NCBI GenBank assembly: GCA_964396535.1
Contig: CAYNFT010000119.1
Span: 1-5,264, forward strand
DNA: 5,264 nucleotides
DNA from: CAYNFT01 sp964396535
Lineage (GTDB): Bacteria > Chloroflexota > Dehalococcoidia > Dehalococcoidales > UBA2162
Reading direction: 5' to 3'
Of the stretch, positions 1 through 5,264 are shown in pieces. Position numbers and translations under genes: made by a program. The notes under the pieces were generated by a model that saw only the letters and a program-made list of their open reading frames with translations, searched no databases and had not been told where the DNA came from. Numbering within the stretch: position 1 is the stretch's first letter; every line of letters begins with the position of its first letter.

Positions 1-1016
1 TTGTACCACTCATTAAAAACCCACGCATCCGATATATCCCAATCAACCTGCGCCGAAGTCGGCGTTACACCCATAAAGTCGGCATAATCAGCAATCTGGT
101 TAGGGTCGTCTACATCTTCCGCCCAAACCTTTGTTAAGGCTGTGTTTCCTGACTCAGCCAGTCTACAGCACAAGGAAAGATAACAAGCAGTAATAGACTG
201 ACCACCAGGAATAGTAACATCGAATCTAGCTTGGGACTCGTATGGATACCCACCCCATTTACCTCCACCAAAATTCATGTTATCATTAGTCCACGCCTCT
301 TCATACGTCTGGCTATCATCGGCACTTGCCCCCACCTGAAGGTCCAGCGTGGTATTTTTGAGCAACACAGGGAATTTTAAGCCAGTCAGGTCAAAACCAA
401 GCTCTAACTGTCCGTTCTTGAAAGACCAATCCAGCCACCGTTCTATACCATCATCGTCAATCAGCCGGGGTCTGGGTATTCCTATGCCTTGCCTGCTAGA
501 GAGAAGCTTGAGAATATCTAAACCCGCTAAGTCAGTATTAAATATGATTCTTGGAGAATCTTGACCAAATATGGCACTCGGTGGAGCCTCGTTGAATAGA
601 ACTTCAAATCGCATAGCAGTGTTGGTGAAAGGTATTCTTATCTCCCCCCAATATGCTGGCATAACAATCCTGTTAGGGAGAATCTCCCCGTCTAATTTAG
701 TTGGCGAACTAACTAAATTCTTAGGCAGATTACTCAGCAACGGAATGGTGGGTAAGCCAAAGTACTCCCTCCTCTGATATTTATCGGGGCAGAAAAGCCT
801 GGAGCCGTCATCATTAAACTCTGCATAGTACGGGACTCTATCTACATAGTAGCCGTCATCAGTGGGCTTTCTAACGAGTCGTGGCTTAATATCAACCCAC
901 TCCCCGGCAGGCTCTCGCATCTGGACAGCACCAATAAAACAATCTAGGGCAAACTTCTCTCTGCCATCCGGGGCTTTGCCAAGATACGTTGTCTTACTGT
1001 TTTTCAGTTCTAACAT
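1..1016 (-). CDS. Large phage structural protein, N-terminal 338 residues (3' end outside window)
   Basis: Reading the minus strand from ATG at 1016 gives 338 codons with no stop up to the window edge, so the gene is partial. A ribosome site (GGTAGG, about 7 nt away) lies in the 13-bp spacer. Residues 1-60 begin LELKNSKTTYLGKAPDG, then YYAEFNDDGSRLFCPDK (63-79). The middle holds PPSAIFGQDSPRIIFNTDLA (about 144-163) and RLIDDDGIERWLDWSFKNG (184-202), followed by GQLELGFDLTGLKFPV. From about 219 a second module begins: NTTLDLQVGASADDSQ, then RFDVTIPGGQSITACYLSL (264-282), KVWAEDVDDP (296-305) and VDWDIS (324-329). That 'IPxGxxIxxAYLxL' layout resembles DNRLRE/CBM-like beta domains found in secreted and virion surface proteins. 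Function is unknown; a tail, baseplate or capsid-surface adhesin is plausible from composition and context. Confidence 0.75.
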   Translation of the reverse strand, partial: MLELKNSKTTYLGKAPDGREKFALDCFIGAVQMREPAGEWVDIKPRLVRKPTDDGYYVDRVPYYAEFNDDGSRLFCPDKYQRREYFGLPTIPLLSNLPKNLVSSPTKLDGEILPNRIVMPAYWGEIRIPFTNTAMRFEVLFNEAPPSAIFGQDSPRIIFNTDLAGLDILKLLSSRQGIGIPRPRLIDDDGIERWLDWSFKNGQLELGFDLTGLKFPVLLKNTTLDLQVGASADDSQTYEEAWTNDNMNFGGGKWGGYPYESQARFDVTIPGGQSITACYLSLCCRLAESGNTALTKVWAEDVDDPNQIADYADFMGVTPTSAQVDWDISDAWVFNEWY

Positions 1017-1029
1017 TTAATACCTACCA

Positions 1030-1368
1030 TTACATATACCCAATGGTTACTTTACTGGTTGCCGTTGAAACATCAAGGTAAATACCTGTGGCAAACTCAA
1101 TCGGTGGGTCAAAGATAAAGTGGGCATATCCGTTGGCCGGTATGTTTACTGCCCATCGGTCTGTCCCACTATTATCTATGCTATCGTTGAGTTCAATAGC
1201 CAGGGCTGCCGTGTCTGACACAGTTAACCAGTAAACAGCACCAGCCCCGGATTTTATCAGCGTGTCGGCTGATTTGACACCACTATTAGCCAAACCTGTT
1301 TTCCCACGCCCTATCGCCAGTGCATCAGGTGGACTCTTTGCTATTATGTTTTCAAGACTTAGAGCCAT
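1030..1368 (-). CDS. Small beta-rich phage structural protein, function unknown
   Basis: This 112-residue protein has a short polar N-terminus (1-32) followed by a compact strand-rich domain: SADTLIKSGAGAVYWLTVSD (33-52), AALAIELNDSIDNSG (54-68), RWAVNIPANGYAHFIFDPPI (71-90) and FATGIYLDVSTATSKVTIGY (92-111). The order 'gain-of-signal strand, small-ligand-like ELND loop, PxNG turn, ATGIYLDV, final VTI-Y' is a pattern I have seen in many small uncharacterised phage virion proteins, probably a beta sandwich; I know no proven function. The ATG has GGGAGGAATAAG upstream, an excellent site. It follows the LamG gene by 27 bp and precedes the large partial gene by 13 bp, so it is clearly one operon. 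It could be a minor capsid decoration or fibre accessory protein. It has no transmembrane segment, signal peptide or cysteine. Confidence 0.55.
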   Translation of the reverse strand: MALSLENIIAKSPPDALAIGRGKTGLANSGVKSADTLIKSGAGAVYWLTVSDTAALAIELNDSIDNSGTDRWAVNIPANGYAHFIFDPPIEFATGIYLDVSTATSKVTIGYM

Positions 1369-1395
1369 CTTATTCCTCCCTCGCCTTTCTTACTC

Positions 1396-2037
1396 TTATT
1401 GATATCTCCACTTTGTCGCCAGATAGTTGTGCTGGATTTCCTGCGGGGTTAGCGCTCGGTTATAAACTTGAATTTCTCCGATTGTTCCCTTAAAATCCAA
1501 GCTCATGTCGTTCCTTACTCCCACATAGATATCAGTTGTTCCACTCCCTTTATAAGAGGAACCAGAAGTATCCGTTTCAATGTAATTACCGTCAACAAAA
1601 AAACCGGTGCCAGACCCATCTTTACGGATTACCACCGTGACGTGATGGAATCTGTCATCCCAAATATCAGGAGTTACATTATCTGTTTTGACACTACTAA
1701 AGTTGGAACCGTTACCATAATAAGCCTGCATTCTATTAGATGTTTGAACTAGACTTACCTCATACTCAAAATAGTTCTTTCCTAAAATCACCTCTTGTGT
1801 TGTCCTTGTTGTCTTGACCCAAGAACATATAGTGAGCACATCGCTAATAGCAAGGCTACTTGAATTGGGAATTGTGATGTAGTCATCTGTACCGTCAAAA
1901 AGACTGCCATTAGGTCTCCACAAAGCACCGGTAACCGTACATAGATGACCATAGGCATCTTTAGACATAAAGGAAGCACCATCTAGTTTATAGAGGGGCA
2001 GATACAAGACCAAGTTAGGGTCGAAGATAAAATCCAT
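1396..2037 (-). CDS. LamG / concanavalin A-like lectin-domain virion protein
   Basis: This 213-residue protein is largely one LamG-type (Laminin_G_3-like) jelly roll, a fold that commonly binds sugars on cells or surfaces. An N-terminal piece (LVLYLPLYKLDG, 9-20) leads into FDGTDDYITIPN (47-58), the typical opening strand. SDVLTICSWVKT (65-76) and WDDRFHHVTVVIRKDG (126-141) follow, with FFVDGNYIETD (146-156). The family's closing signature is FKGTIGEIQVYNRALTPQEI (182-201). A GTG at 2040 is in frame, but the ribosome site GAGGTGA is only 3 nt from it and 6 nt from the ATG at 2037, so I choose the ATG. No signal peptide is seen, as expected for a virion part assembled in the cytoplasm. It probably acts as a capsid-surface or fibre adhesin. 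The gene looks more AT-rich than the capsid gene, hinting at separate acquisition. The ligand is unknown. Confidence 0.8.
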   Translation of the reverse strand: MDFIFDPNLVLYLPLYKLDGASFMSKDAYGHLCTVTGALWRPNGSLFDGTDDYITIPNSSSLAISDVLTICSWVKTTRTTQEVILGKNYFEYEVSLVQTSNRMQAYYGNGSNFSSVKTDNVTPDIWDDRFHHVTVVIRKDGSGTGFFVDGNYIETDTSGSSYKGSGTTDIYVGVRNDMSLDFKGTIGEIQVYNRALTPQEIQHNYLATKWRYQ

Positions 2038-2048
2038 CACTCACCTCA
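2038..2048 (-). promoter_or_regulatory. Ribosome binding site overlapping upstream stop, favouring ATG at 2037
   Basis: On the minus strand TGA-GGTGA-GTG-ATG places the stop of the upstream gene inside the Shine-Dalgarno GAGGTGA. Six nucleotides separate AGG from the ATG but only three from the in-frame GTG, so the ATG is the better start. The overlap suggests that ribosomes ending on the upstream gene re-initiate here. Confidence 0.6.
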
Positions 2049-2510
2049 CGAAGCAGAATATATTACCTTGACATAGCTTGAATTCTTGGTCTTACCGACG
2101 GCATTCTCACCGCCGGCACTGCCCGACTTGATTGCCAACCGAATGTCAAACGGCACCGCATTGAAGTTAGTTACAGGTTTGAAACGACCACTATAAGTAT
2201 ATTCCTTATAGGCTGAGGCAGCAGCCGCATAAGTCACCTCATCGTGGAGGTCGACCCAGCTTCCACCTTTGTTGCGTGCCTGCCATTTGAAAATGGTGCT
2301 TTCTGTAGCACCGCTGGACTTTACCGCACAGGTAAGCCCAAACTCAAACTCAATAACCGCTCCCAATGCCGGTGGGTTAACGGTAACCTCTTCGACAGTC
2401 TCATAGTCATCAGTAGAGGTAGTCTTTTCCGCACTCCACTGAACTCCGTCTGAAGTCAGGTCACCCTTAGCAAAAGGATGCTCAATATGTTCTATTACTG
2501 CAAGTCCCAT
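2046..2510 (-). CDS. Beta-rich phage structural protein of unknown function
   Basis: I do not recognise a named family for this 154-residue protein. The composition suggests a beta sandwich: alternating hydrophobic strands at VIEFEFGLTCAV (52-63), TIFKWQARNKGGSWVDLHD (72-90), YKEYTYSGRF (101-110), VPFDIRLAIKSG (119-130) and SSYVKVIYSA (144-153). The segment 'KWQARNKGGSWVDLHD' resembles the 'measured value with noise' strand-turn-strand seen in immunoglobulin- or jelly-roll-like virion proteins. It has no signal peptide, membrane segment or visible catalytic motif. It lies between the decoration protein and the LamG protein, so a capsid-surface or fibre role is plausible by context only. The ATG has a near-perfect AAAGGAGAT site five nucleotides upstream of the start region, itself just after a strong stem-loop. 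Its TGA stop overlaps the ribosome binding site of the next gene (TGAGGTGA), which suggests translational coupling. Confidence 0.6.
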   Translation of the reverse strand: MGLAVIEHIEHPFAKGDLTSDGVQWSAEKTTSTDDYETVEEVTVNPPALGAVIEFEFGLTCAVKSSGATESTIFKWQARNKGGSWVDLHDEVTYAAAASAYKEYTYSGRFKPVTNFNAVPFDIRLAIKSGSAGGENAVGKTKNSSYVKVIYSAS

Positions 2511-2527
2511 GATTTATCTCCTTTACC

Positions 2528-2565
2528 GGGTAGGAGGAGGGAGCTTATTACCCAACCCCCTACCC
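2528..2565 (-). other. Strong RNA stem-loop upstream of the 2510-2046 gene
   Basis: In the minus-strand transcript GGGTAGGGGGTTGGG (2565-2551), loop TAATAAGCT and CCCTCCTCCTACCC (2541-2528) can form about 13 pairs: 10 outer pairs including one G-U, a small 2x1 internal loop, then three G-C pairs. No U-run follows, so it is not a canonical intrinsic terminator. The 3' arm ends about 5 nt before the AGGAG of the next gene. It may act as an mRNA processing or stability element, or partly attenuate expression after the abundant decoration protein. Confidence 0.6.
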
Positions 2566-2581
2566 CTTATATAGTTAATTA

Positions 2582-2992
2582 TTACGCTGTGCTGTCAGAC
2601 CGACTGTTCAAGAAAAACAGGACCTTAGTAGCCGAAAGAGCAATACCAATGATGGTATTGGCATCACCACCTGTAGATGGCACCGTCTGTGTAATTTGAC
2701 CACTATTTGCCCCTTCATCTACATAGACATAGCCACCAGGTGTAGCCTCGGAATAACCACCAACCACGGGATTGGATGATACCGGAACCTCCTCACCACT
2801 CTTACCATCAGCCAGAGCCACCAGTCTGCCCTGAATTACAGAGCCAGTGGTGGCTAATGCCCTTTTCCATCCCGAGCTATAACCCAGTACATCGCCACAC
2901 TTGCTATCCTCGGCCAGTGTAACCTTCTCAGGTTCGGTTCCCCGGCCTGAATCAAGGATTACTCTCCCCGTTCCTGGATCTGAAAAAGCCAT
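2582..2992 (-). CDS. Head decoration / capsid cement protein, DUF2190-like
   Basis: This 136-residue protein follows the major capsid gene after a 62-bp spacer, the standard place for a lambda gpD-type or DUF2190 decoration protein that binds the outside of the expanded capsid and stabilises it against DNA pressure. The sequence is Gly-, Ser- and Val-rich with short beta segments: VTLAEDSKCGDVLGYSSGW (24-42), VIQGRLVALADGKSGEEVPV (52-71), a GGYVYVDEG turn (86-94) and a final IIGIALSATKVLFFLN (114-129). The pairing of an early GDVLGY-like strand with a late 'IGIALSATKVLF' strand is what I associate with these proteins. The ATG is preceded by AAGGAGGA with an 8-nt gap. Stop is TAA. It could instead be another small head protein such as a head fibre base, but position and composition favour decoration. 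Confidence 0.72.
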   Translation of the reverse strand: MAFSDPGTGRVILDSGRGTEPEKVTLAEDSKCGDVLGYSSGWKRALATTGSVIQGRLVALADGKSGEEVPVSSNPVVGGYSEATPGGYVYVDEGANSGQITQTVPSTGGDANTIIGIALSATKVLFFLNSRSDSTA

Positions 2993-3020
2993 TTGAACTT
3001 TCCTCCTTACTTAATTCAAT

Positions 3021-3035
3021 GACGATTTGATCGTC
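3021..3035. repeat. Perfect short inverted repeat between capsid and decoration genes
   Basis: GACGAT-TTG-ATCGTC is a perfect 6-bp inverted repeat around a 3-nt centre, in the 62-bp spacer between the major capsid stop and the decoration-protein start. As RNA on the minus strand it forms a small hairpin with loop CAA. It is followed by ATTGAATTAAG rather than a U-run, so it is at most a weak pause or processing site, or an operator-like site. Such short repeats also arise by chance. Confidence 0.35.
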
Positions 3036-3054
3036 CCTCAACCACCAAAACTGC

Positions 3055-3975
3055 TTAGTCCTTAACGCCGATTAAGGCAGCCGCTTTGATGCTGGCGAAC
3101 AGCGCCAGGGAGCAATACCACTTAATCCTGGTCCTGGTAGCATCCTTAGTCTCGAGTGAGCCGATAGGCTCTACGGTGAGGTGACCGGGCGCTGTTAAGC
3201 CACAGAGTGCCCCTTCCCCGAACTGAACGGCGTAGATTGTGGAGCAGTCGCCCCCGGTAGTTGCTGTCTCGACACTGTCGCTAACTACATGGGTATCCAG
3301 TATCCAGTCGTTGACACCGATGGCGATACCATCCCAGAACTGGACGAAATTGCCCCACTTATCGCGGTCGGTTTCCATCATGCCGCCAGCAGCCCTGACC
3401 AGAGCGTTAATCTTGCGCCTGGAGCGGCGGCTCATCAGCAACGTAGTGGGTTTGCCTCCCTTGACGGCATCGATAAGCTGGTCAAGCATGGACAAGGTTA
3501 ATGTAGCTCCGCTGGCACCGGCGGCAATCACCTGGTCGCCTTCAGTGGTGGTATCAATGAGAGTTCTCAAGCCATCAAACTGCTTGGGGCTAGCCGTGGC
3601 ATCACCATAGATGAAAATCTCTTCGAACTTGTCCTTGAGCGCTTTAGCCTTAAGCTCGACGACGGCTGCCTCCAGGTCCTGGATATTAGAGCGGGTTGTC
3701 TTGAGGAAGTTATCGACATCAGCATCACCGCCCATAATCTTCAGGTGTGCCGTTTTTTGTTCAAAGGTTGGGGTGGACTCAGCCCAGGTATCGCCGACAT
3801 CATAGAAGTCAATACCGGGTAAGGTCTTCTCCTGATTGTAGGTCAGACCATCACCGACAATCTCAATAAAGGGTAACTCCTGAATAACAGGGGAATCCTT
3901 GACGATAGTCTCCACCACCCCTTGAAGCAGCATGTCATTGGATAGTTTGGATGCTTCTGCTAGTGTTAAAGCCAT
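3055..3975 (-). CDS. Phage major capsid protein, HK97 fold
   Basis: This 306-residue protein is the likely building block of the icosahedral head. An N-terminal arm (1-45) is followed by an extended hairpin-like region (about 46-90, with YDVGDTWAESTPTF at 58-71). A long helix follows (about 95-120, spine-helix-like), then FIYGD (121-125) and FDGL (133-136), a segment frequent in HK97-fold capsid proteins where the helix runs into the P domain. MSRRSRRKINAL (181-192) and DGIAIGVND (215-223) match the 'choose a residue, target and name' pattern of this group. The end, RIKWYCSLALFASIKAAALIGV (283-304) in part, is the usual closing strand. There is no N-terminal delta domain, in keeping with a separate scaffold gene. 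The ATG has AGGAGGA six nucleotides upstream. GC is visibly higher than in the downstream lectin gene. Stop is TAA-type at the 3055 end. The family-level call is firm; the exact subfamily is not. Confidence 0.9.
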   Translation of the reverse strand: MALTLAEASKLSNDMLLQGVVETIVKDSPVIQELPFIEIVGDGLTYNQEKTLPGIDFYDVGDTWAESTPTFEQKTAHLKIMGGDADVDNFLKTTRSNIQDLEAAVVELKAKALKDKFEEIFIYGDATASPKQFDGLRTLIDTTTEGDQVIAAGASGATLTLSMLDQLIDAVKGGKPTTLLMSRRSRRKINALVRAAGGMMETDRDKWGNFVQFWDGIAIGVNDWILDTHVVSDSVETATTGGDCSTIYAVQFGEGALCGLTAPGHLTVEPIGSLETKDATRTRIKWYCSLALFASIKAAALIGVKD

Positions 3976-4027
3976 TTTTATTCCTCCTATATAAAATCTC
4001 TAGGTTAATCAGCCTTCCGGATTCTGA

Positions 4028-4558
4028 CTACTTTGTTTTCCCGATAGCGTATTGAATCTTCTCCCGTGGGGATAGAGCGGAGAGGTCGGGCGATGTTCTT
4101 TCCGGAGCTCCGGCAGGAACTTTAGTCAATGAAATCTCAGTCTCTAATCCCTGCTTCACCTTACTGACCAGGTCTTTTGCCTTGTTCAGGGACTCATTTA
4201 TAGACTCGATGGTATCCCCACCGATGAGTTCCTCGATGACCTCTGGATTTGCCTGAACCACCATAGTTTTATAGCTGCCCACAGCCTCGGCCAGCGAATT
4301 ATCGAGGGATGTCAATCTTTCCTCTAACTCATCCCTGGTCTGCTTCAAGCCGGCAATCTCGCTCTCTCTCTCAGCTATAGCCTGCTCAAGCTCGATAAGG
4401 CGGGCATTAGCTCTGGCCAGCTCTTCATCTTTTTGAGCTACCAGGCTCTCCAGCTCAGTAACCCCCTCCTGGTCTCCTGACTCCTCCACCCCGGACGGAT
4501 TTTCATCATCAGGTTGTGACTCTGGCAAGTTATCTGCCTGCTCTAATTCATCAACCAA
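4028..4558 (-). CDS. Putative capsid scaffolding protein (coiled coil, TTG start)
   Basis: This 176-residue protein sits between portal and major capsid genes, the usual place for a scaffolding protein, which directs capsid-protein assembly inside the procapsid and then leaves. Residues 1-32 are very acidic and rich in Pro, Ser, Asp and Glu. Residues about 33-95 form a charged heptad-like helix (VTELESLVAQKDEELARANA onward), a clear coiled-coil candidate. Residues 100-145 are probably more helix. The end (LSPREKIQYAIGKTK, 162-176) is basic and could be the capsid-binding tip, as in other scaffolds; that part is inference. The start is TTG: an in-frame TAA lies four codons upstream, and AAGGAGGAGGAAAG immediately precedes the TTG. 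I see no protease catalytic pattern, so it is not a protease-scaffold fusion. Scaffolds diverge quickly, so the call rests on position and composition. Confidence 0.75.
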   Translation of the reverse strand: MVDELEQADNLPESQPDDENPSGVEESGDQEGVTELESLVAQKDEELARANARLIELEQAIAERESEIAGLKQTRDELEERLTSLDNSLAEAVGSYKTMVVQANPEVIEELIGGDTIESINESLNKAKDLVSKVKQGLETEISLTKVPAGAPERTSPDLSALSPREKIQYAIGKTK

Positions 4559-4572
4559 CTTTCCTCCTCCTT
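4559..4572 (-). promoter_or_regulatory. Ribosome binding site fixing the TTG start of the scaffold gene
   Basis: On the minus strand the sequence reads AAGGAGGAGGAAAG directly before TTG. It is a doubled AGGAGG-type Shine-Dalgarno with the core about 4-7 nt from the start, and an in-frame TAA overlaps its 5' end. No ATG in this frame offers a better start; the nearby ATG (in TTGATGAATTAG) is in another frame and stops after two codons. Confidence 0.7.
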
Positions 4573-4628
4573 ACTCCTGAATAACAGGTCTGTAATCGAC
4601 CTCCGCTTTATGATTACCAATACAAGCT

Positions 4629-5264
4629 TCAGGGCGAAGGTTCCTCAACGACCTCTGCCTGGGGCTCTACAGCTCTCTCTCTCGCTCCGCCCCTGGCGGG
4701 TCCTGAATTGAGTTCTCTGTTCATCCTGAGAATGGTCTCCCTTTCCTCAAGCCATCGATTAAACTCTATCTCCGGGTCTTCGACCCCAACTTCATCCATA
4801 GCTCTACGCCTTGAATGAATGCCACTCTGAATCAATATCTGTTCATTAGCAACCAGTTTGGTCAAATCCTGCGGTAGCACCGGACCCCAAATCACTCTTA
4901 AACGGTTGTCACCAAAGTTCTCATCCCGGTATTTCTCCAGGAGTTTGAGGACAAGCCTGTTACGCCGGTTGTAGGTGACTGTCCGGATAATCCTTTTGCG
5001 TCTCACCTTCTGCAGGAGTGGTTGAAGCTCAATCTCAAGGGCTACGCCGGACAAATCCCTTTCGGTGCCACCAAAAGCAGCCCTGGGTGATTCCGATACA
5101 TCATGCAGGATTCTATACAGCAGGTTGATGTAATCTATGTGCAGCCTGACACCACCACCCTGAAGCAGGTCAAGCAGATAGGCTTTGGCATCCTCTGGTA
5201 TATTCCACACCGCCCCCGGTCTCACGGCAATGTCCTCGGATTCCTCAACATTTTCCAGGACGGC
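4629..5264 (-). CDS. Phage portal protein, SPP1 gp6-like, C-terminal part (5' end outside window)
   Basis: The frame is open from the window edge to a TGA at 4631-4629, giving 211 residues of a longer protein. In SPP1-like phages the portal forms the dodecameric ring at one capsid vertex through which DNA is packaged and ejected and on which the procapsid nucleates. Family-like signs, numbered from the edge, are PRAAFG (60-65) followed by SGVAL (72-76), a long basic helix with QPLLQKVRRKR (about 81-91), and SGIHSRRRAMDEVGVEDPE (147-165), the pattern usual near the end of gp6-type portals. The tail is acidic and proline-rich and probably disordered. A GTG at 5225 could be taken as a start, but the frame continues upstream with sensible sequence (LENVEESEDIA), so it is internal. 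The scaffold and capsid genes follow at once, which supports the call. The terminase would be expected upstream, outside the window. The match is by motif recognition, not a search. Confidence 0.85.
   Translation of the reverse strand, partial: AVLENVEESEDIAVRPGAVWNIPEDAKAYLLDLLQGGGVRLHIDYINLLYRILHDVSESPRAAFGGTERDLSGVALEIELQPLLQKVRRKRIIRTVTYNRRNRLVLKLLEKYRDENFGDNRLRVIWGPVLPQDLTKLVANEQILIQSGIHSRRRAMDEVGVEDPEIEFNRWLEERETILRMNRELNSGPARGGARERAVEPQAEVVEEPSP

Noticed and set aside
349..777. Two plus-strand open frames (349-564 and 571-777)
   Set aside because: They are antisense to the continuous 338-codon minus-strand frame, which has a proper start, ribosome site and domain-like sequence.
1788..1982. 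Minus-strand 64-codon frame inside the LamG gene
   Set aside because: It is an alternate frame of the LamG gene with no ribosome binding site or recognisable content.
2551..2566. Possible G-quadruplex in GGGGTAGGGGGTTGGG
   Set aside because: Only three separate G-runs of three or more are present nearby, and the segment pairs better in the stem-loop.
2566..2615. Possible promoter on the minus strand (CTGACA, 19-nt spacer, TATATA) at the end of the decoration gene
   Set aside because: The -10 matches only four of six consensus bases and the spacer is long; AT-rich spacers give such matches by chance.
3239..3610. Plus-strand open frame of 123 codons, and shorter overlapping frames at 3289-3501 and 3611-3805
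   Set aside because: They lie opposite the well-supported major capsid gene, have no ribosome binding site, and their translations show no family features.
4559..4628. Short hairpin AGGTC-GATTACA-GACCT in the portal-scaffold spacer
   Set aside because: Five pairs with a 7-nt loop and no U-run is too weak to call a terminator or regulator.
5223..5225. GTG as a start of a 198-residue protein
   Set aside because: The same frame stays open upstream to the window edge with portal-like sequence, so the GTG is an internal valine codon.
1..5264. CRISPR array, tRNA, insertion sequence, or attachment site
   Set aside because: I saw no regularly spaced repeats, no cloverleaf-like sequence, no transposase coding sequence and no long terminal repeats on either strand.

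Overview
The window reads as part of the virion-structure operon of a tailed double-stranded DNA bacteriophage or prophage. All eight genes lie on the minus strand, so transcription runs from high to low coordinates. They are closely spaced, and most are preceded by a strong AGGAGG-type ribosome binding site. I see no integrase, lysis, replication, host housekeeping, tRNA or mobile-element sequence. The host cannot be fixed from this stretch. The proteins look to me like those of phages from uncultured, mostly anaerobic or subsurface bacteria (Chloroflexota/Dehalococcoidia-like), but that is a low-confidence impression from memory.

Layout in transcription order: (1) 5264-4629, C-terminal 211 residues of an SPP1 gp6-like portal protein, cut by the window edge. 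(2) 4558-4028, an acidic coiled-coil scaffolding-type protein with a TTG start. (3) 3975-3055, the HK97-fold major capsid protein. (4) 2992-2582, a small head-decoration (DUF2190-like) protein. (5) 2510-2046, a beta-rich protein of unknown function. (6) 2037-1396, a LamG/concanavalin-A-like lectin-domain protein. (7) 1368-1030, a small beta-rich protein. (8) 1016-1, the first 338 codons of a larger structural-looking protein with no stop before the window edge. The noncoding spacers are short (8 to 71 bp); the longest, 2511-2581, holds a strong stem-loop just upstream of a ribosome binding site. No gene-free stretch exceeds 300 bases.

How the genes probably work together: the portal starts procapsid assembly, the scaffold guides capsid-protein polymerisation, and the decoration protein stabilises the expanded shell. 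The four genes after it do not look like the usual head-tail connector set. They are beta-rich and include a lectin-like domain, so they may be surface-exposed capsid or adhesion proteins; this part is inference. Genes 5, 7 and 8 and their placement are the least explained part of the window. I found no evidence for a wholly new system such as defence, a retroelement or CRISPR.
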